A DNA stretch of 18,481 bases. Source: CAZTLI01 sp964614375. GTDB lineage: Bacteria; Chloroflexota; Anaerolineae; Aggregatilineales; Phototrophicaceae. A program made the position numbers and the translations under genes. Shown here piece after piece: positions 6,337 to 14,705 of the stretch. The stretch spans positions 1 to 18,481 of the forward strand of contig CAZTLI010000051.1 in NCBI GenBank assembly GCA_964614375.1, written 5' to 3'. Numbering within the stretch: position 1 is the stretch's first letter; every line of letters begins with the position of its first letter. Under the pieces are notes generated by a model. That model saw only the letters and a list, made by a program, of their open reading frames with translations, was not told the DNA's origin and searched no databases.

Positions 6337-9276
6337 ATGACAAATCTTGTTGGGCAGACCTTGCAGGACTATATCATCCGTGAGCTGATTGGCGAAGGCG
6401 GTTATGGCGCAGTCTATAAAGCCCATCAACCAAAAATTGAGCGCGATGTCGCGATTAAAATCATCCTCCCCGAACACGCGGCAAAACCCGAATTTGAGCA
6501 GCGTTTTGCGACGGAAGCCAAGCTGGTCGCTCAACTGGAACATCCCCATATTGTGCCCCTCTATGATTACTGGCAGGATGACACAGGTGCATACCTCGTC
6601 ATGCGGTATATACGCGGCGGCAGTCTGCGCGACTTACTTAAGCAGCAAGGGGCGCTATCCTTCGCGCAAATCATTCGCATCCTTGACCAAATCACATCTG
6701 CACTGGAGGCCGCCCATGAAAGTGGTATCGTACATCGGGATTTGAAGCCAGACAACATCTTGATTGATGAGCGCGGTAATGCCTATCTGACGGACTTCGG
6801 CATCGCCAAGAGTACAAAGACCGATTCGCAGATTACGGGAACAGACGCCATCGTCGGCACATGGACATATATCTCGCCCGAACAAATCGAGGGCAAACCC
6901 GTCTCACCCCAGACGGACATCTATGCACTGGGGTTCATGCTGTATGAAATGGTGACAGGTCTACATCCCTTTGCGGGTACAGCGGTCACCATGATGATCA
7001 TGAAGCACATACAAGAGCCACTACCAACTGTCCACAATCATCGCCCCGATGCACCAGAGACTATAGATCACATCATCGCCCGCGCCACAGAAAAAGCCCC
7101 TGCTGAACGCTACAGTCGCGCCGCAACTGTAGCTGAATCCGTCCACAATGCCATCAATCTAGCGCCACAACATCTGCCTTCACTGCCGACGACGATTGGA
7201 CTGCCTCCGCCATCCGCCGTACTTAAACCAAGACAATCCTATACGGGTGAACAGCGCAATCGACAGGCTATCCTACAAAGTGTTCGCAGCTTTTGGGTAG
7301 ACGGTGTGTTGGAAAATTCGCTGCATGGGGCAGTCATGATTGAACTTGGCATGAAACACGATGCTGATCAGGTCGATAATCCGTGGGATGCCGTGCTGCG
7401 CCAGCCCGATACACCCGACGAAAAACTCGCATCCAAGACGCACATTCTCGACATATTTGACCGTCTGAATGGCAAACTGCTGATTCTGGGCGATCCCGGC
7501 AGTGGCAAAACGACGACACTGCTGGAACTTGCACGACACTTGCTCTATCGTGCCGAAGCCGACGACGAACATCCGATTCCGGTGGTCTTTAACCTGTCAG
7601 CATGGGCGGATGAACGTCAACCACTGTCGGAATGGATGGTCAGTGAACTCAATACCAAATATCAAGTCTCACGCAAAGTGGGCGAAGCATGGATAGAGGC
7701 AGAGCAAATCCTTCCAATGCTTGACGGACTGGATGAGGTGAAAGCCGAATATCGCGATTCATGTGTGGCGGCCATCAACAATTTCCGCAGTGAGTATGGG
7801 TTTGTCGATATTGTCGTATGCAGCCGTATTGTGGACTATGAAGCCCTGACCAATCGCTTGCGTGTGAATGGGGCAGTGGTGTTGCAACCCCTCACACCGC
7901 AGCAGGTCGATAGTTATCTATTGAGCGCGGGCGATGAGTTAGACGCGGTACGGACGGTAATGGAGGCTGATGAAAAGCTGCGACGATTGATGACCACACC
8001 ATTGATGTTGAGTATTGTGACACTGGCCTATCGCGGTTTAGACATCGACGAGATTGCCCACTTTGATACATTGGGTGGACGACGACAACATCTCTTCGAC
8101 ACCTATGTGCAACGAATGCTGGAACGGCGCGGATTGGACAAACGTTATCCCATCGACGATACCAGACGCTGGCTATCGTGGTTGGGGGAGAATATGTCCC
8201 AACGCGCGCAGTCGGTCTTTTACATAGAATATTTGACTGCTGCTTCAGGTCTGCAAAGCATGTCAGTGGAAAATTTGGCTTGGTATCAACCACGTATGTG
8301 GTGGTTGCGGGCGCTGAATGTGCTCATTTTCCTGAGTTTTGTAAGTTTCATGTCCTTGCTTGGTTGTTTTTCACTGGTACTTTTACCCGAGTCAATCATA
8401 GAAATTGTTGGGAATGTATTGATGGGGATTTTCATATTTGGCGGGTTTGTTTTTTTGCCCATGTGGTTGCTAGCGAGTGGATTTCTCATTCTGGGTCGTC
8501 AAAATATGCTCACACGTAGTGCCTTCCCGACTGTTACAAAGATAACATGGTCGTGGCAAGACCTGCGACACAGACTAAAACGCTGGTTTGTCGGTGGGTT
8601 ACTAACAGGTACTATACTGGGCATATCTGTATTTACACGTTTATCCTCTGTACGTCAAGTACAGTCGGCCTTTATCTCTGCCCCGTCATTTTTTCTAAAT
8701 CTACTGGGTATCGCTGTCATCGCCGTCATTCTCGGCACGTTGATGGCGCTCGTGTCCATTCCTTTAGGTGGGTGGCGTTTACATCGTGAGCCGCCTGAAT
8801 TGAAAACCCAGATGCCCAATGAAATGTATCGCAAGATGGCGCGAAATAACAGTTTGGGCATTGTTGTTGCAGTTGTTCTAGGGGCGGTCATGGGGACGCT
8901 GATAGACAACGCAGGTGGATTGGGTGGCGCATTGTTTTATATGCTGGTGTTTGGACTGTTCGCTTCGTCAGGCGCATTATTCAATCTTGTGCCACACATG
9001 CTAACACGCTATGTGCTCTATCGGCGCGGCAAAGTGCCTCTGAATATGGCGGATTTCCTCGATTATGTGTCAGATCGGATCCTCATGCGAAAAGTCGGTG
9101 GTGGCTACATCTTCATTCATCGGATGCTGCTGGAATACTTCGCCGGATTGAATCAAGAAAATGAAAAACGCGCCGACGAAGATACCGCGATTTACCGTCT
9201 CGCCGACCGTGACTCCGATGCCGTAACCGACGAATTTCTTGATTCCGATACAGACAATACCCAGCAGCGGCGGTAG
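6337..9276 (+). CDS. Ser/Thr protein kinase-NACHT NTPase-multispan membrane fusion
   Basis: A 979-residue fusion. Residues about 12-270 form a complete Hanks-type kinase: GEGGYG loop (19-24), VAIK lysine K41, helix-C E60, HRDLKPDN (133-140, catalytic D135), DFG (153-155) and SPE (180-182). Residues about 380-560 are a NACHT-type STAND NTPase: Walker A GDPGSGKT (385-392), Walker B MLDGLDEV (461-468) and a sensor-like CSR (495-497). A helical stretch then leads into about six hydrophobic segments (roughly 658-716, 751-768, 785-808 and 840-885). The protein ends with FIHRMLLEYFA (926-936), a motif common at the end of NACHT proteins, and an acidic tail. The frame opens at TTG 6241, but ATG 6337 directly precedes the kinase; AGGAGA lies 12 nt upstream, so ATG 6316 is possible only if that site is ignored. 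Both enzymatic cores look active. A sensing or signalling role at the membrane is inferred. Confidence 0.93.
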   Translation: MTNLVGQTLQDYIIRELIGEGGYGAVYKAHQPKIERDVAIKIILPEHAAKPEFEQRFATEAKLVAQLEHPHIVPLYDYWQDDTGAYLVMRYIRGGSLRDLLKQQGALSFAQIIRILDQITSALEAAHESGIVHRDLKPDNILIDERGNAYLTDFGIAKSTKTDSQITGTDAIVGTWTYISPEQIEGKPVSPQTDIYALGFMLYEMVTGLHPFAGTAVTMMIMKHIQEPLPTVHNHRPDAPETIDHIIARATEKAPAERYSRAATVAESVHNAINLAPQHLPSLPTTIGLPPPSAVLKPRQSYTGEQRNRQAILQSVRSFWVDGVLENSLHGAVMIELGMKHDADQVDNPWDAVLRQPDTPDEKLASKTHILDIFDRLNGKLLILGDPGSGKTTTLLELARHLLYRAEADDEHPIPVVFNLSAWADERQPLSEWMVSELNTKYQVSRKVGEAWIEAEQILPMLDGLDEVKAEYRDSCVAAINNFRSEYGFVDIVVCSRIVDYEALTNRLRVNGAVVLQPLTPQQVDSYLLSAGDELDAVRTVMEADEKLRRLMTTPLMLSIVTLAYRGLDIDEIAHFDTLGGRRQHLFDTYVQRMLERRGLDKRYPIDDTRRWLSWLGENMSQRAQSVFYIEYLTAASGLQSMSVENLAWYQPRMWWLRALNVLIFLSFVSFMSLLGCFSLVLLPESIIEIVGNVLMGIFIFGGFVFLPMWLLASGFLILGRQNMLTRSAFPTVTKITWSWQDLRHRLKRWFVGGLLTGTILGISVFTRLSSVRQVQSAFISAPSFFLNLLGIAVIAVILGTLMALVSIPLGGWRLHREPPELKTQMPNEMYRKMARNNSLGIVVAVVLGAVMGTLIDNAGGLGGALFYMLVFGLFASSGALFNLVPHMLTRYVLYRRGKVPLNMADFLDYVSDRILMRKVGGGYIFIHRMLLEYFAGLNQENEKRADEDTAIYRLADRDSDAVTDEFLDSDTDNTQQRR

Positions 9277-9301
9277 TGTCGTGGGCTTGCACGCGATAGG
9301 C

Positions 9302-9341
9302 TAAATAAAAATGGGCGTCCGACAACGTATCAGCCGCCCAT
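9302..9341 (-). terminator. Terminator of the DUF3352 gene
   Basis: Read leftward, ATGGGCG (9341-9335) pairs perfectly with CGCCCAT (9317-9311) around a 17-nt loop and is followed by TTTTATTTAG. The T-run is present only in the leftward direction, so it serves the DUF3352 gene, which ends 22 bp upstream. It also lies between the convergent kinase-NACHT gene and that gene and may limit antisense read-through. Confidence 0.7.
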
Positions 9342-9362
9342 ATTGATACAACATTTCTAGTT

Positions 9363-11150
9363 CTAGCGTACCGTGATGGCGATGCGAATGACCATACTGC
9401 CTTCGTTGTTGACGGCGGCACTGATTGACGCGCTGCCAATCAATCCCAGACTCTGCCTGAACTGCTCAACCGGGTCAATCGGCTGCAACCGCGCGGCGGA
9501 TGGGTCGTAACCATAGATTGTTGACGCGGGCAGCGCCGAACTCTCTAATTCATCGACGACTTCCTCAAAGATATTGCCTATCGCGGGGTCAAGCAGTGCC
9601 AGTATCACCAACGATGGCACACCCGTGCCAATCACAAACCCATACGAGTCCATATACATGGCGAAGGTTGGATTTTCGAGCAGATGACGCGAGGCATCTT
9701 GATACAATTCTGCCCCATCTAGTCCCGGTACACCGGTAAACACACTGGTGACGGCATTGAGTGTACCGATAACAAACACAGCATCATTCGCCCCAAAAGC
9801 CAGTTCGACGGTGAGCATATTGTCACGATCCAGCGGCGTATCAAATGAAACAACGGTCACATTTGCGCCGCCAATCTGCTGTTGACGAATGCGTGTGTCT
9901 GGATTTTGTCCCACCAGCCGTTCAACCACGTCAACGACCGCGCTTGAGAATTGCAGGGCCGCGGCGGGATCGGTCGCGTCCATCACGAGACCGATTTCAA
10001 ACGGCAGGCTGTCAATGTCAATCTGACCTGTCCCCGTGCCCAAAGCCTGTGGCAGCAGCGCAAAAATGGCCTCCTCATCAACAGTCATGAAGAGGGCATA
10101 GTCGCCCGTCATCCAACTGAGAATGTCGTCCTGAAAGTCCATATTCAACAGGAGGCGGACTGTGCCATCTATCTGGCGGATTCCGGCGTCAAATTCCTGC
10201 TCGGTCATGCCCGATTGCAGGGCAATGCCGCGGAAGGTGTCCACTGTGCCATTATAGGTGGCGTTGAGATTGGTGGCGTGCAGCGTGAACGAGGCATCGG
10301 CAGGGATGTAACGCAGGAAGGCCGGGTCGAGGGTGTCGAGCGCCGGGAAGCGTTCATCGCCATCGCCCGGCAGCTGCACGAGGTCATAGACCACGGTATC
10401 GCCATCGAGAATGGTGAAGCCAAACCCGGTTGCGCCGGGCACGCCGAATTGAACAAAGTCCGCTCCATTTTCCCTGATAATCGCACCCGTATCCATATAC
10501 ATGAGACCGATATAACCGGGGGCGGGCAGTTGGCTCATGATGCTGCTGAAGTCGGGACGGGTGGCGAGGCTCGACGAACTATTGAACATTAGATCGGATT
10601 CGCGATTGGCAAAGATAGCGACATTTTCGGTCAACGCCAGCACGGTCGGCGACCCATTCGCAGGTGTATAGAGGATATAATCACCGCGATCTTCGACAGT
10701 GAAAATCGACTCTCCGGCAGTTTGCTCTAACCCGGCGATGAAGTCCATCAATTCTTGCCGACTGCGGAGTTCAACGACTGCCAGTGCATTCATGCCACCG
10801 GGTACGGATGAGTCCAGCCACACACCAAAGGCCGCGTTGTCGCCCAACCACGGACGAATTGCACCGTCAAAGTCGATAAACAGTGTCTGAAACAGGGCGG
10901 TATCAATCGCCTCGCGCACAGTGGGGATTCCGGCGTTGGGCATCCGTTCGCGGATTCGCACCAGCAGGCCGTCAATCGTGTCGAGGGTGGCGTCACTGGT
11001 GCTGATGCTGCCATATATCAACGTGCCTTCCGGGAAATATTGCGTGGTACTGTTCAGTTCGCCGACCGCCAGACCTTCACTGGCGCTGACGGCAACCGAT
11101 GTGAGCAAGAGCACAGTCAATAAGCACAGTACAATCGTAAGTCGTTTCAT
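9363..11150 (-). CDS. Exported DUF3352-type protein
   Basis: A 595-residue protein with a clear signal peptide: MKR, a leucine-rich core, and a likely cut after residue 23 (VSA). It therefore acts outside the membrane or is secreted. The mature part shows the general character of DUF3352 proteins: an opening YFPEGTLIYGSI, repeated FAL/FMDS-like strands, predicted duplicated alpha/beta halves and almost no Lys or Cys. No catalytic motif is visible and the function of the family is unknown. A second ATG at 11153 is in frame one codon earlier, but the AAGGG site suits ATG 11150, with 5 nt spacing. It is transcribed alone from a promoter in the divergent intergenic region and ends at a terminator before the convergent kinase-NACHT gene. 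Family assignment is from overall resemblance and is less certain than the export call. Confidence 0.75.
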   Translation of the reverse strand: MKRLTIVLCLLTVLLLTSVAVSASEGLAVGELNSTTQYFPEGTLIYGSISTSDATLDTIDGLLVRIRERMPNAGIPTVREAIDTALFQTLFIDFDGAIRPWLGDNAAFGVWLDSSVPGGMNALAVVELRSRQELMDFIAGLEQTAGESIFTVEDRGDYILYTPANGSPTVLALTENVAIFANRESDLMFNSSSSLATRPDFSSIMSQLPAPGYIGLMYMDTGAIIRENGADFVQFGVPGATGFGFTILDGDTVVYDLVQLPGDGDERFPALDTLDPAFLRYIPADASFTLHATNLNATYNGTVDTFRGIALQSGMTEQEFDAGIRQIDGTVRLLLNMDFQDDILSWMTGDYALFMTVDEEAIFALLPQALGTGTGQIDIDSLPFEIGLVMDATDPAAALQFSSAVVDVVERLVGQNPDTRIRQQQIGGANVTVVSFDTPLDRDNMLTVELAFGANDAVFVIGTLNAVTSVFTGVPGLDGAELYQDASRHLLENPTFAMYMDSYGFVIGTGVPSLVILALLDPAIGNIFEEVVDELESSALPASTIYGYDPSAARLQPIDPVEQFRQSLGLIGSASISAAVNNEGSMVIRIAITVR

Positions 11151-11203
11151 CATATCCCTTTCTGAAATGATTGAGTCAACAGTCCCTCCACCGAATTAGT
11201 CTC

Positions 11204-11232
11204 ACTATAGTAGAAGTCGATAAATCGCACAA
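11204..11232 (-). promoter_or_regulatory. Promoter of the DUF3352 gene
   Basis: On the minus strand TTGTGC (11232-11227) and TATAGT (11209-11204) are 17 bp apart. Transcription would begin near 11197, giving a leader of about 47 nt before the ATG at 11150. Confidence 0.5.
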
Positions 11233-11347
11233 TCAAGGTCAGATGAACTTTGCACGGCGTTAATACACAATTTACAGTTCACGCGGATTCTTTACATTTG
11301 GGGCAAAAAATTGTCTACAGGGTCTAGCAATTGAATATAGCGAACGA

Positions 11348-11356
11348 TGCTATCAT
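11348..11356 (+). promoter_or_regulatory. Extended -10 promoter directly abutting the HTTM start
   Basis: TGC followed by TATCAT (11351-11356) forms an extended -10 element. The +1 position predicted from usual spacing is 11363, the A of the ATG, so the transcript could be leaderless. The only ribosome-binding-like bases (AGGTGA, 11357-11362) touch the start codon, too close to act normally. Confidence 0.4.
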
Positions 11357-11362
11357 AGGTGA

Positions 11363-13213
11363 ATGACTGCACATCGACGCAATCCACAAACCCATAACAG
11401 CCTGCATCCCCTTTACTGGTTCGGGCGGGTGGATGCGCGTCCGGTGGCGGCCTTTCGGGTGGTGTTCGCGCTGCTGCTATTAAAAGACGCGCTCTATCAC
11501 ATCCCCCTGGCACACATTTTTTACAGCGATGCTGGCATCATGCCGCGTTCCATTGTCACGACTGGATTCGGGCGTGGCTGGCGCTTCTCGCTCATGGATA
11601 ATATTGGCGATGGGGGGACGGCGGCCTTGTTTTTCGGGTTGTGGGCGCTGGTGGCGCTGCTGCTGCTGCTCGGTTGGCACGCCCGGCTGATGAGCATCCT
11701 CAACTTCATCATCATTTTGTCTGTCCATGAACGCAATGCCCTGGTCCTCAATGGCGGCGATCAGGCCATGCGCGTCTTGAGTTTCTGGGCGATATTTTTG
11801 CCTTTGAGCGCCTACTATTCGCTGGATGCGATACGCAATCGACGCAACGCCTATAACCACGCCGGACGCTGGTCGGCATTGCGGGCAGATGACGGACAGA
11901 TGGCGTTCGCCTTTCCGCTGCGGATGATTCAACTGCAAGTGGCGGTGGTCTATCTGTTCACATTCTGGCTCAAACTCTACAGTGCGTTGTGGCTCAATGG
12001 CGAGACGATTTACCACGCCCTGCAACTGCAATCGTTCGCCTCACCGATTGGCGACTGGTTGTTCAGTCTGCAAGCACAGGGGGTCTATCAACTAGCGACG
12101 ATGGGCGCGCTGGTTGCGGAGGGCTTTTTCATCATCGGTGTGTTCGCGCCAATTTTTCAGCCGCGTCTGAAAATTCTCGCGCTGGTGATGGGCGCGCTGC
12201 TGCATATCGGTATCGGCGTGGCGATGGCGATTCCCAATTTTTCACTGGTGATGCTGATTTCGTATGTGTTGTTCTTCGACCCGGCGTGGATTCAACGTGT
12301 TGATAATTGGCTGCGGCGCACAAAAGACCGCAGCACCATCCCACTGCCGCCGGACAAGCACCCCCTGTGGCTGCCGCTGGCATACACGCGCGACAGCGAA
12401 TTGAGCGTCAATCGGCATGAGCGATTGGATACAGCCGGTTTTGATGACTGGACAGTCACTGACAATACAGGACACATCTACAGCGGGCGCGCGGCATGGA
12501 TGCGCCTATGCGGTCATTTGCCGCTGAGTCGCATGTGGGGTTGGATACTGCGCTGGACTAGCATCCGGCGCGGCGTGTGGGCAGTGATGGGCTGGAACGT
12601 GCGTCGCTGGCGGCTCAAAACGCCGCGATTCGACCTGCTGCCCGCCGAACCCGATTGGAAGGAGCGATTCGGCAGCGGCTGCATGACGGCACTTTGGCAG
12701 ACAGCCCTCACACTCGTTCTCGGCAGCTTGATGGTGCTGGTGATTGGGTTGAACTGGCTGAATCTGCCGGAAAATATGCCCTTTAGCGTCACGCGCGAAC
12801 AGGGCACGATGTTGGTAGCGACAGGTTTATGGCAGCGGTGGGATATGTTCGCGCCTGTCCCGCTGCGTGAAGATGGCTGGATACTGCTCACAGGCATTTT
12901 CAACGATGGCACAGTCCGGGACTTACGGGCGGAAACCCGTCTGCCAGAAGATTTGGAAGCGACACGCATTCGCTGGTGGTTTGGGCCAAACGCACGCTGG
13001 AAAAAATTCGATGATAGTCAACGTTCGGTGCAAGACCAGCGGGTGCTGCAAACATGGTCACTGTATTACTGCCGACTCTATAATGAAATACAGTCCGATG
13101 ATGCGCGCCTTGTCCGCGTTGAGATTCAATACGTCGGGCGTTATACCCATGCGCCGAATGAGCCTCCCAACCCGTTCACCGCGCGCGGGTTGTGGCAGCA
13201 GGATTGTCCATAA
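11363..13213 (+). CDS. HTTM-domain integral membrane protein
   Basis: A 616-residue membrane protein. Its first 310 residues match the HTTM (horizontally transferred transmembrane) domain related to vitamin-K-dependent gamma-carboxylase. The opening RPVAAFRVVFALLLLKD lies at 26-42, followed by the SVHERNALVLNGGD segment (120-133) and FWLKLYSALWLNGE (201-214), where K204 lies about where the carboxylase has its catalytic lysine. There are about six to eight hydrophobic segments up to residue 305. The second half is mostly soluble, with one more strong helix at about 447-467 (LTLVLGSLMVLVIGL). Families with HTTM may modify or transport lipids or quinones, but no function is established here. 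The C-terminal half resembles nothing I recognise. The exported YHYH gene starts 106 bp downstream on the same strand and may share expression. Fold call is good; function is unknown. Confidence 0.85.
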   Translation: MTAHRRNPQTHNSLHPLYWFGRVDARPVAAFRVVFALLLLKDALYHIPLAHIFYSDAGIMPRSIVTTGFGRGWRFSLMDNIGDGGTAALFFGLWALVALLLLLGWHARLMSILNFIIILSVHERNALVLNGGDQAMRVLSFWAIFLPLSAYYSLDAIRNRRNAYNHAGRWSALRADDGQMAFAFPLRMIQLQVAVVYLFTFWLKLYSALWLNGETIYHALQLQSFASPIGDWLFSLQAQGVYQLATMGALVAEGFFIIGVFAPIFQPRLKILALVMGALLHIGIGVAMAIPNFSLVMLISYVLFFDPAWIQRVDNWLRRTKDRSTIPLPPDKHPLWLPLAYTRDSELSVNRHERLDTAGFDDWTVTDNTGHIYSGRAAWMRLCGHLPLSRMWGWILRWTSIRRGVWAVMGWNVRRWRLKTPRFDLLPAEPDWKERFGSGCMTALWQTALTLVLGSLMVLVIGLNWLNLPENMPFSVTREQGTMLVATGLWQRWDMFAPVPLREDGWILLTGIFNDGTVRDLRAETRLPEDLEATRIRWWFGPNARWKKFDDSQRSVQDQRVLQTWSLYYCRLYNEIQSDDARLVRVEIQYVGRYTHAPNEPPNPFTARGLWQQDCP

Positions 13214-13241
13214 GTTCAACTGTCGCCTCAAATGTAATCAG

Positions 13242-13250
13242 TGCTATAAT
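13242..13250 (+). promoter_or_regulatory. Extended -10 promoter of the YHYH gene
   Basis: TGC followed by a perfect TATAAT (13245-13250) lies 70 bp before the YHYH start codon. There is no convincing -35 box. The gene may therefore be transcribed on its own as well as by read-through from the HTTM gene. Confidence 0.5.
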
Positions 13251-13319
13251 GCCAGAGGGGGACATTTCTATCCCATCTCGCATTGCACTTACAATTCAAC
13301 CACACACGGAGGGGTGCTC

Positions 13320-14378
13320 ATGAAAAGACATCGCTGGACGATTCTCTTCGGGATATTGGCGTTCTTGTCGATATTGCCTGTTATCGCGCAAGATGACCAC
13401 ATGCACGGCGTGGATTTGACCCGGTTGCCACTGGGGGACGGTCGTGTGACGACGACAGCGCCACAGGTGGGTTATGTCTTCGCCTGTAGTGACCGTTTTG
13501 GTGGCGGGGGCGCGCATCAGGTTGGCGAGTGGATACGTGACGACGGCACGTTTGACCTGACCGCGAAAGCCGTTGTCGATGGTGAAATCGCATGGCCTTC
13601 CGAATTTGAGATTCGTCTCGACGGCAATTCGCGCTGGTTGATTGGCAACGGTTTGCCGAACCTGCCGACGGGCATTTATCCGATTGCGTCAACGGATGAC
13701 GCCTACAATTATGATCGCAATCCACACGCCATCGAGTCGTTTGCTATGGAGTTTGAACTGCCCGCCAATCCCCAGATTGCAGCACAGCCAACCTGTGTTG
13801 ATTTGGGCGCGGTGGGCGTGACGATTGCCGGCAGTGTCTTTTTCAATGCGCTGGATGCGCGCGGTGAAGATGCCGTCGCCCACGAAATTCAAGACCTGTG
13901 TGATGGACACCCCGAATCAACAGGGGCTTATCACTATCACAGCCTGTCGGAATGTCTGGAGGGCGAATCAACAGGCGAACATTCGGCGCTGTATGGGTAT
14001 GCGCTGGATGGTTTTGGTATTTATGGACGTTATGGCGAAAATGGGGATGCCCTCACCAATGATGACCTCGATGAATGTCACGGACATACCCACGAAATTG
14101 AGTGGGATGGGCAAATGGTCGAGATGTATCACTATCACGCTACATGGGAATATCCCTATACCATCGGCTGCTATCGCGGCACACCTGTGATGGGTAATTT
14201 TCTCGCGCCGGGTGGTGACGGTCAACAGGGACAGGGGACATCTGGCAATGGTGGGCAAACAGGCGGCAATACGGGTCAGCAGCCCGGTGGCAATCCGCCC
14301 GGTGGTGGCAATCCCCCGCCCAATCCGCCGCCCGGTGGTGGTGGCAATCCCCCGCCCAATCCGCCGCCCGGTGGTTGA
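13320..14378 (+). CDS. Exported YHYH-domain protein with Pro/Gly-rich repeat tail
   Basis: A 352-residue protein with a signal peptide (residues 1-23, cut after VIA). The mature part carries the two signatures that name the YHYH domain: GAYHYHS with YHYH at 204-207 and MYHYHATWEYPY with YHYH at 270-273. Between them are the family's ALDGFGIYG and a DDLDECHGHTHE segment rich in His and acidic residues, which suggests metal binding. The last 45 or so residues are a low-complexity Gly/Asn/Pro tail built from two tandem copies of a GGG(G)NPPPNPPP unit. It could span or attach to the cell wall; there is no LPXTG or membrane anchor. The frame is open far upstream (from 12867, over the HTTM gene), but ATG 13320 is chosen: GGAGG lies 7 nt before it and the signal peptide starts there. 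No enzymatic role is known for the domain. Confidence 0.88.
   Translation: MKRHRWTILFGILAFLSILPVIAQDDHMHGVDLTRLPLGDGRVTTTAPQVGYVFACSDRFGGGGAHQVGEWIRDDGTFDLTAKAVVDGEIAWPSEFEIRLDGNSRWLIGNGLPNLPTGIYPIASTDDAYNYDRNPHAIESFAMEFELPANPQIAAQPTCVDLGAVGVTIAGSVFFNALDARGEDAVAHEIQDLCDGHPESTGAYHYHSLSECLEGESTGEHSALYGYALDGFGIYGRYGENGDALTNDDLDECHGHTHEIEWDGQMVEMYHYHATWEYPYTIGCYRGTPVMGNFLAPGGDGQQGQGTSGNGGQTGGNTGQQPGGNPPGGGNPPPNPPPGGGGNPPPNPPPGG
14301..14375 (+). repeat. Tandem coding repeat in the YHYH tail
   Basis: Two near-identical units, 33 bp (14301-14333) and 36 bp (14334-14369), encode Gly-rich plus NPPPNPPP blocks; the second carries one extra GGT codon. A partial third GGTGGT precedes the stop. Unequal copy length suggests slippage, so tail length probably differs between strains. 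Confidence 0.85.
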
Positions 14379-14393
14379 TCGCTCGTCACTAAA

Positions 14394-14438
14394 ACTGGAC
14401 ATGCGCTCAGACCGTTACGAAATAAGCGCATGTCCAGT
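14394..14438. repeat. Perfect 14-bp inverted repeat after the YHYH gene
   Basis: ACTGGACATGCGCT (14394-14407) is exactly complementary to AGCGCATGTCCAGT (14425-14438), with a 17-nt loop. It begins 15 bp after the YHYH stop. No T-run follows it rightward; leftward it is followed by TTTT. It can act as an RNA 3' stem for the YHYH message or as a weak terminator against leftward transcription. Confidence 0.8.
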
Positions 14439-14646
14439 CTGATCGGGTCGTCTATTGATAGACAAAGGTGCTTTGAGCGCTGCTTTAGCCTATTGTCGGC
14501 GGGCGTCCAACGGGTTGATGCAGGTTAAGCATTAAATACGGGAATTGTATCAGCCTGTTCAACCTCTCCGTCACGCTGGGCGTGCCGCCTCCCCAGATAC
14601 AGGGGACGCCTTAGTGGGTGCTACAGCCCACTAATCGTAAAATAAG

Positions 14647-14685
14647 TCCCCTCCTTGAATTCGCGGAGGGGATTTAGGGGAGGGG
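14647..14685. repeat. C-rich/G-rich palindrome with duplicated G-block
   Basis: TCCCCTCC (14647-14654) pairs with GGAGGGGA (14665-14672). A second G-block, GGGGAGGGG, follows at 14677-14685 after ATTTA and could pair with the same C-block instead. This resembles a common type of dispersed intergenic repeat. The G-runs could also support a weak two-layer quadruplex. Confidence 0.5.
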
Positions 14686-14705
14686 TTGGCGGATTACCCG
14701 TTTAT

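Noticed and set aside
183..9276. A defence island made of the methyltransferase and kinase-NACHT genes
   Set aside because: More than 5 kb of metabolic genes lie between them, with separate promoters and a terminator; no shared context is visible.
9951..10592. Plus-strand open frame of 213 codons
   Set aside because: Entirely antisense to the DUF3352 gene, which has a signal peptide, promoter and terminator; the frame has no recognisable domain.
12867..13319. Upstream extension of the YHYH gene across the HTTM gene
   Set aside because: The in-frame stretch is a shadow of the HTTM coding sequence; the signal peptide and ribosome-binding site mark the start at 13320.
14301..14375. CRISPR-like repeats
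   Set aside because: The repeats are in frame, directly adjacent with no spacers, and encode a Pro/Gly-rich tail.
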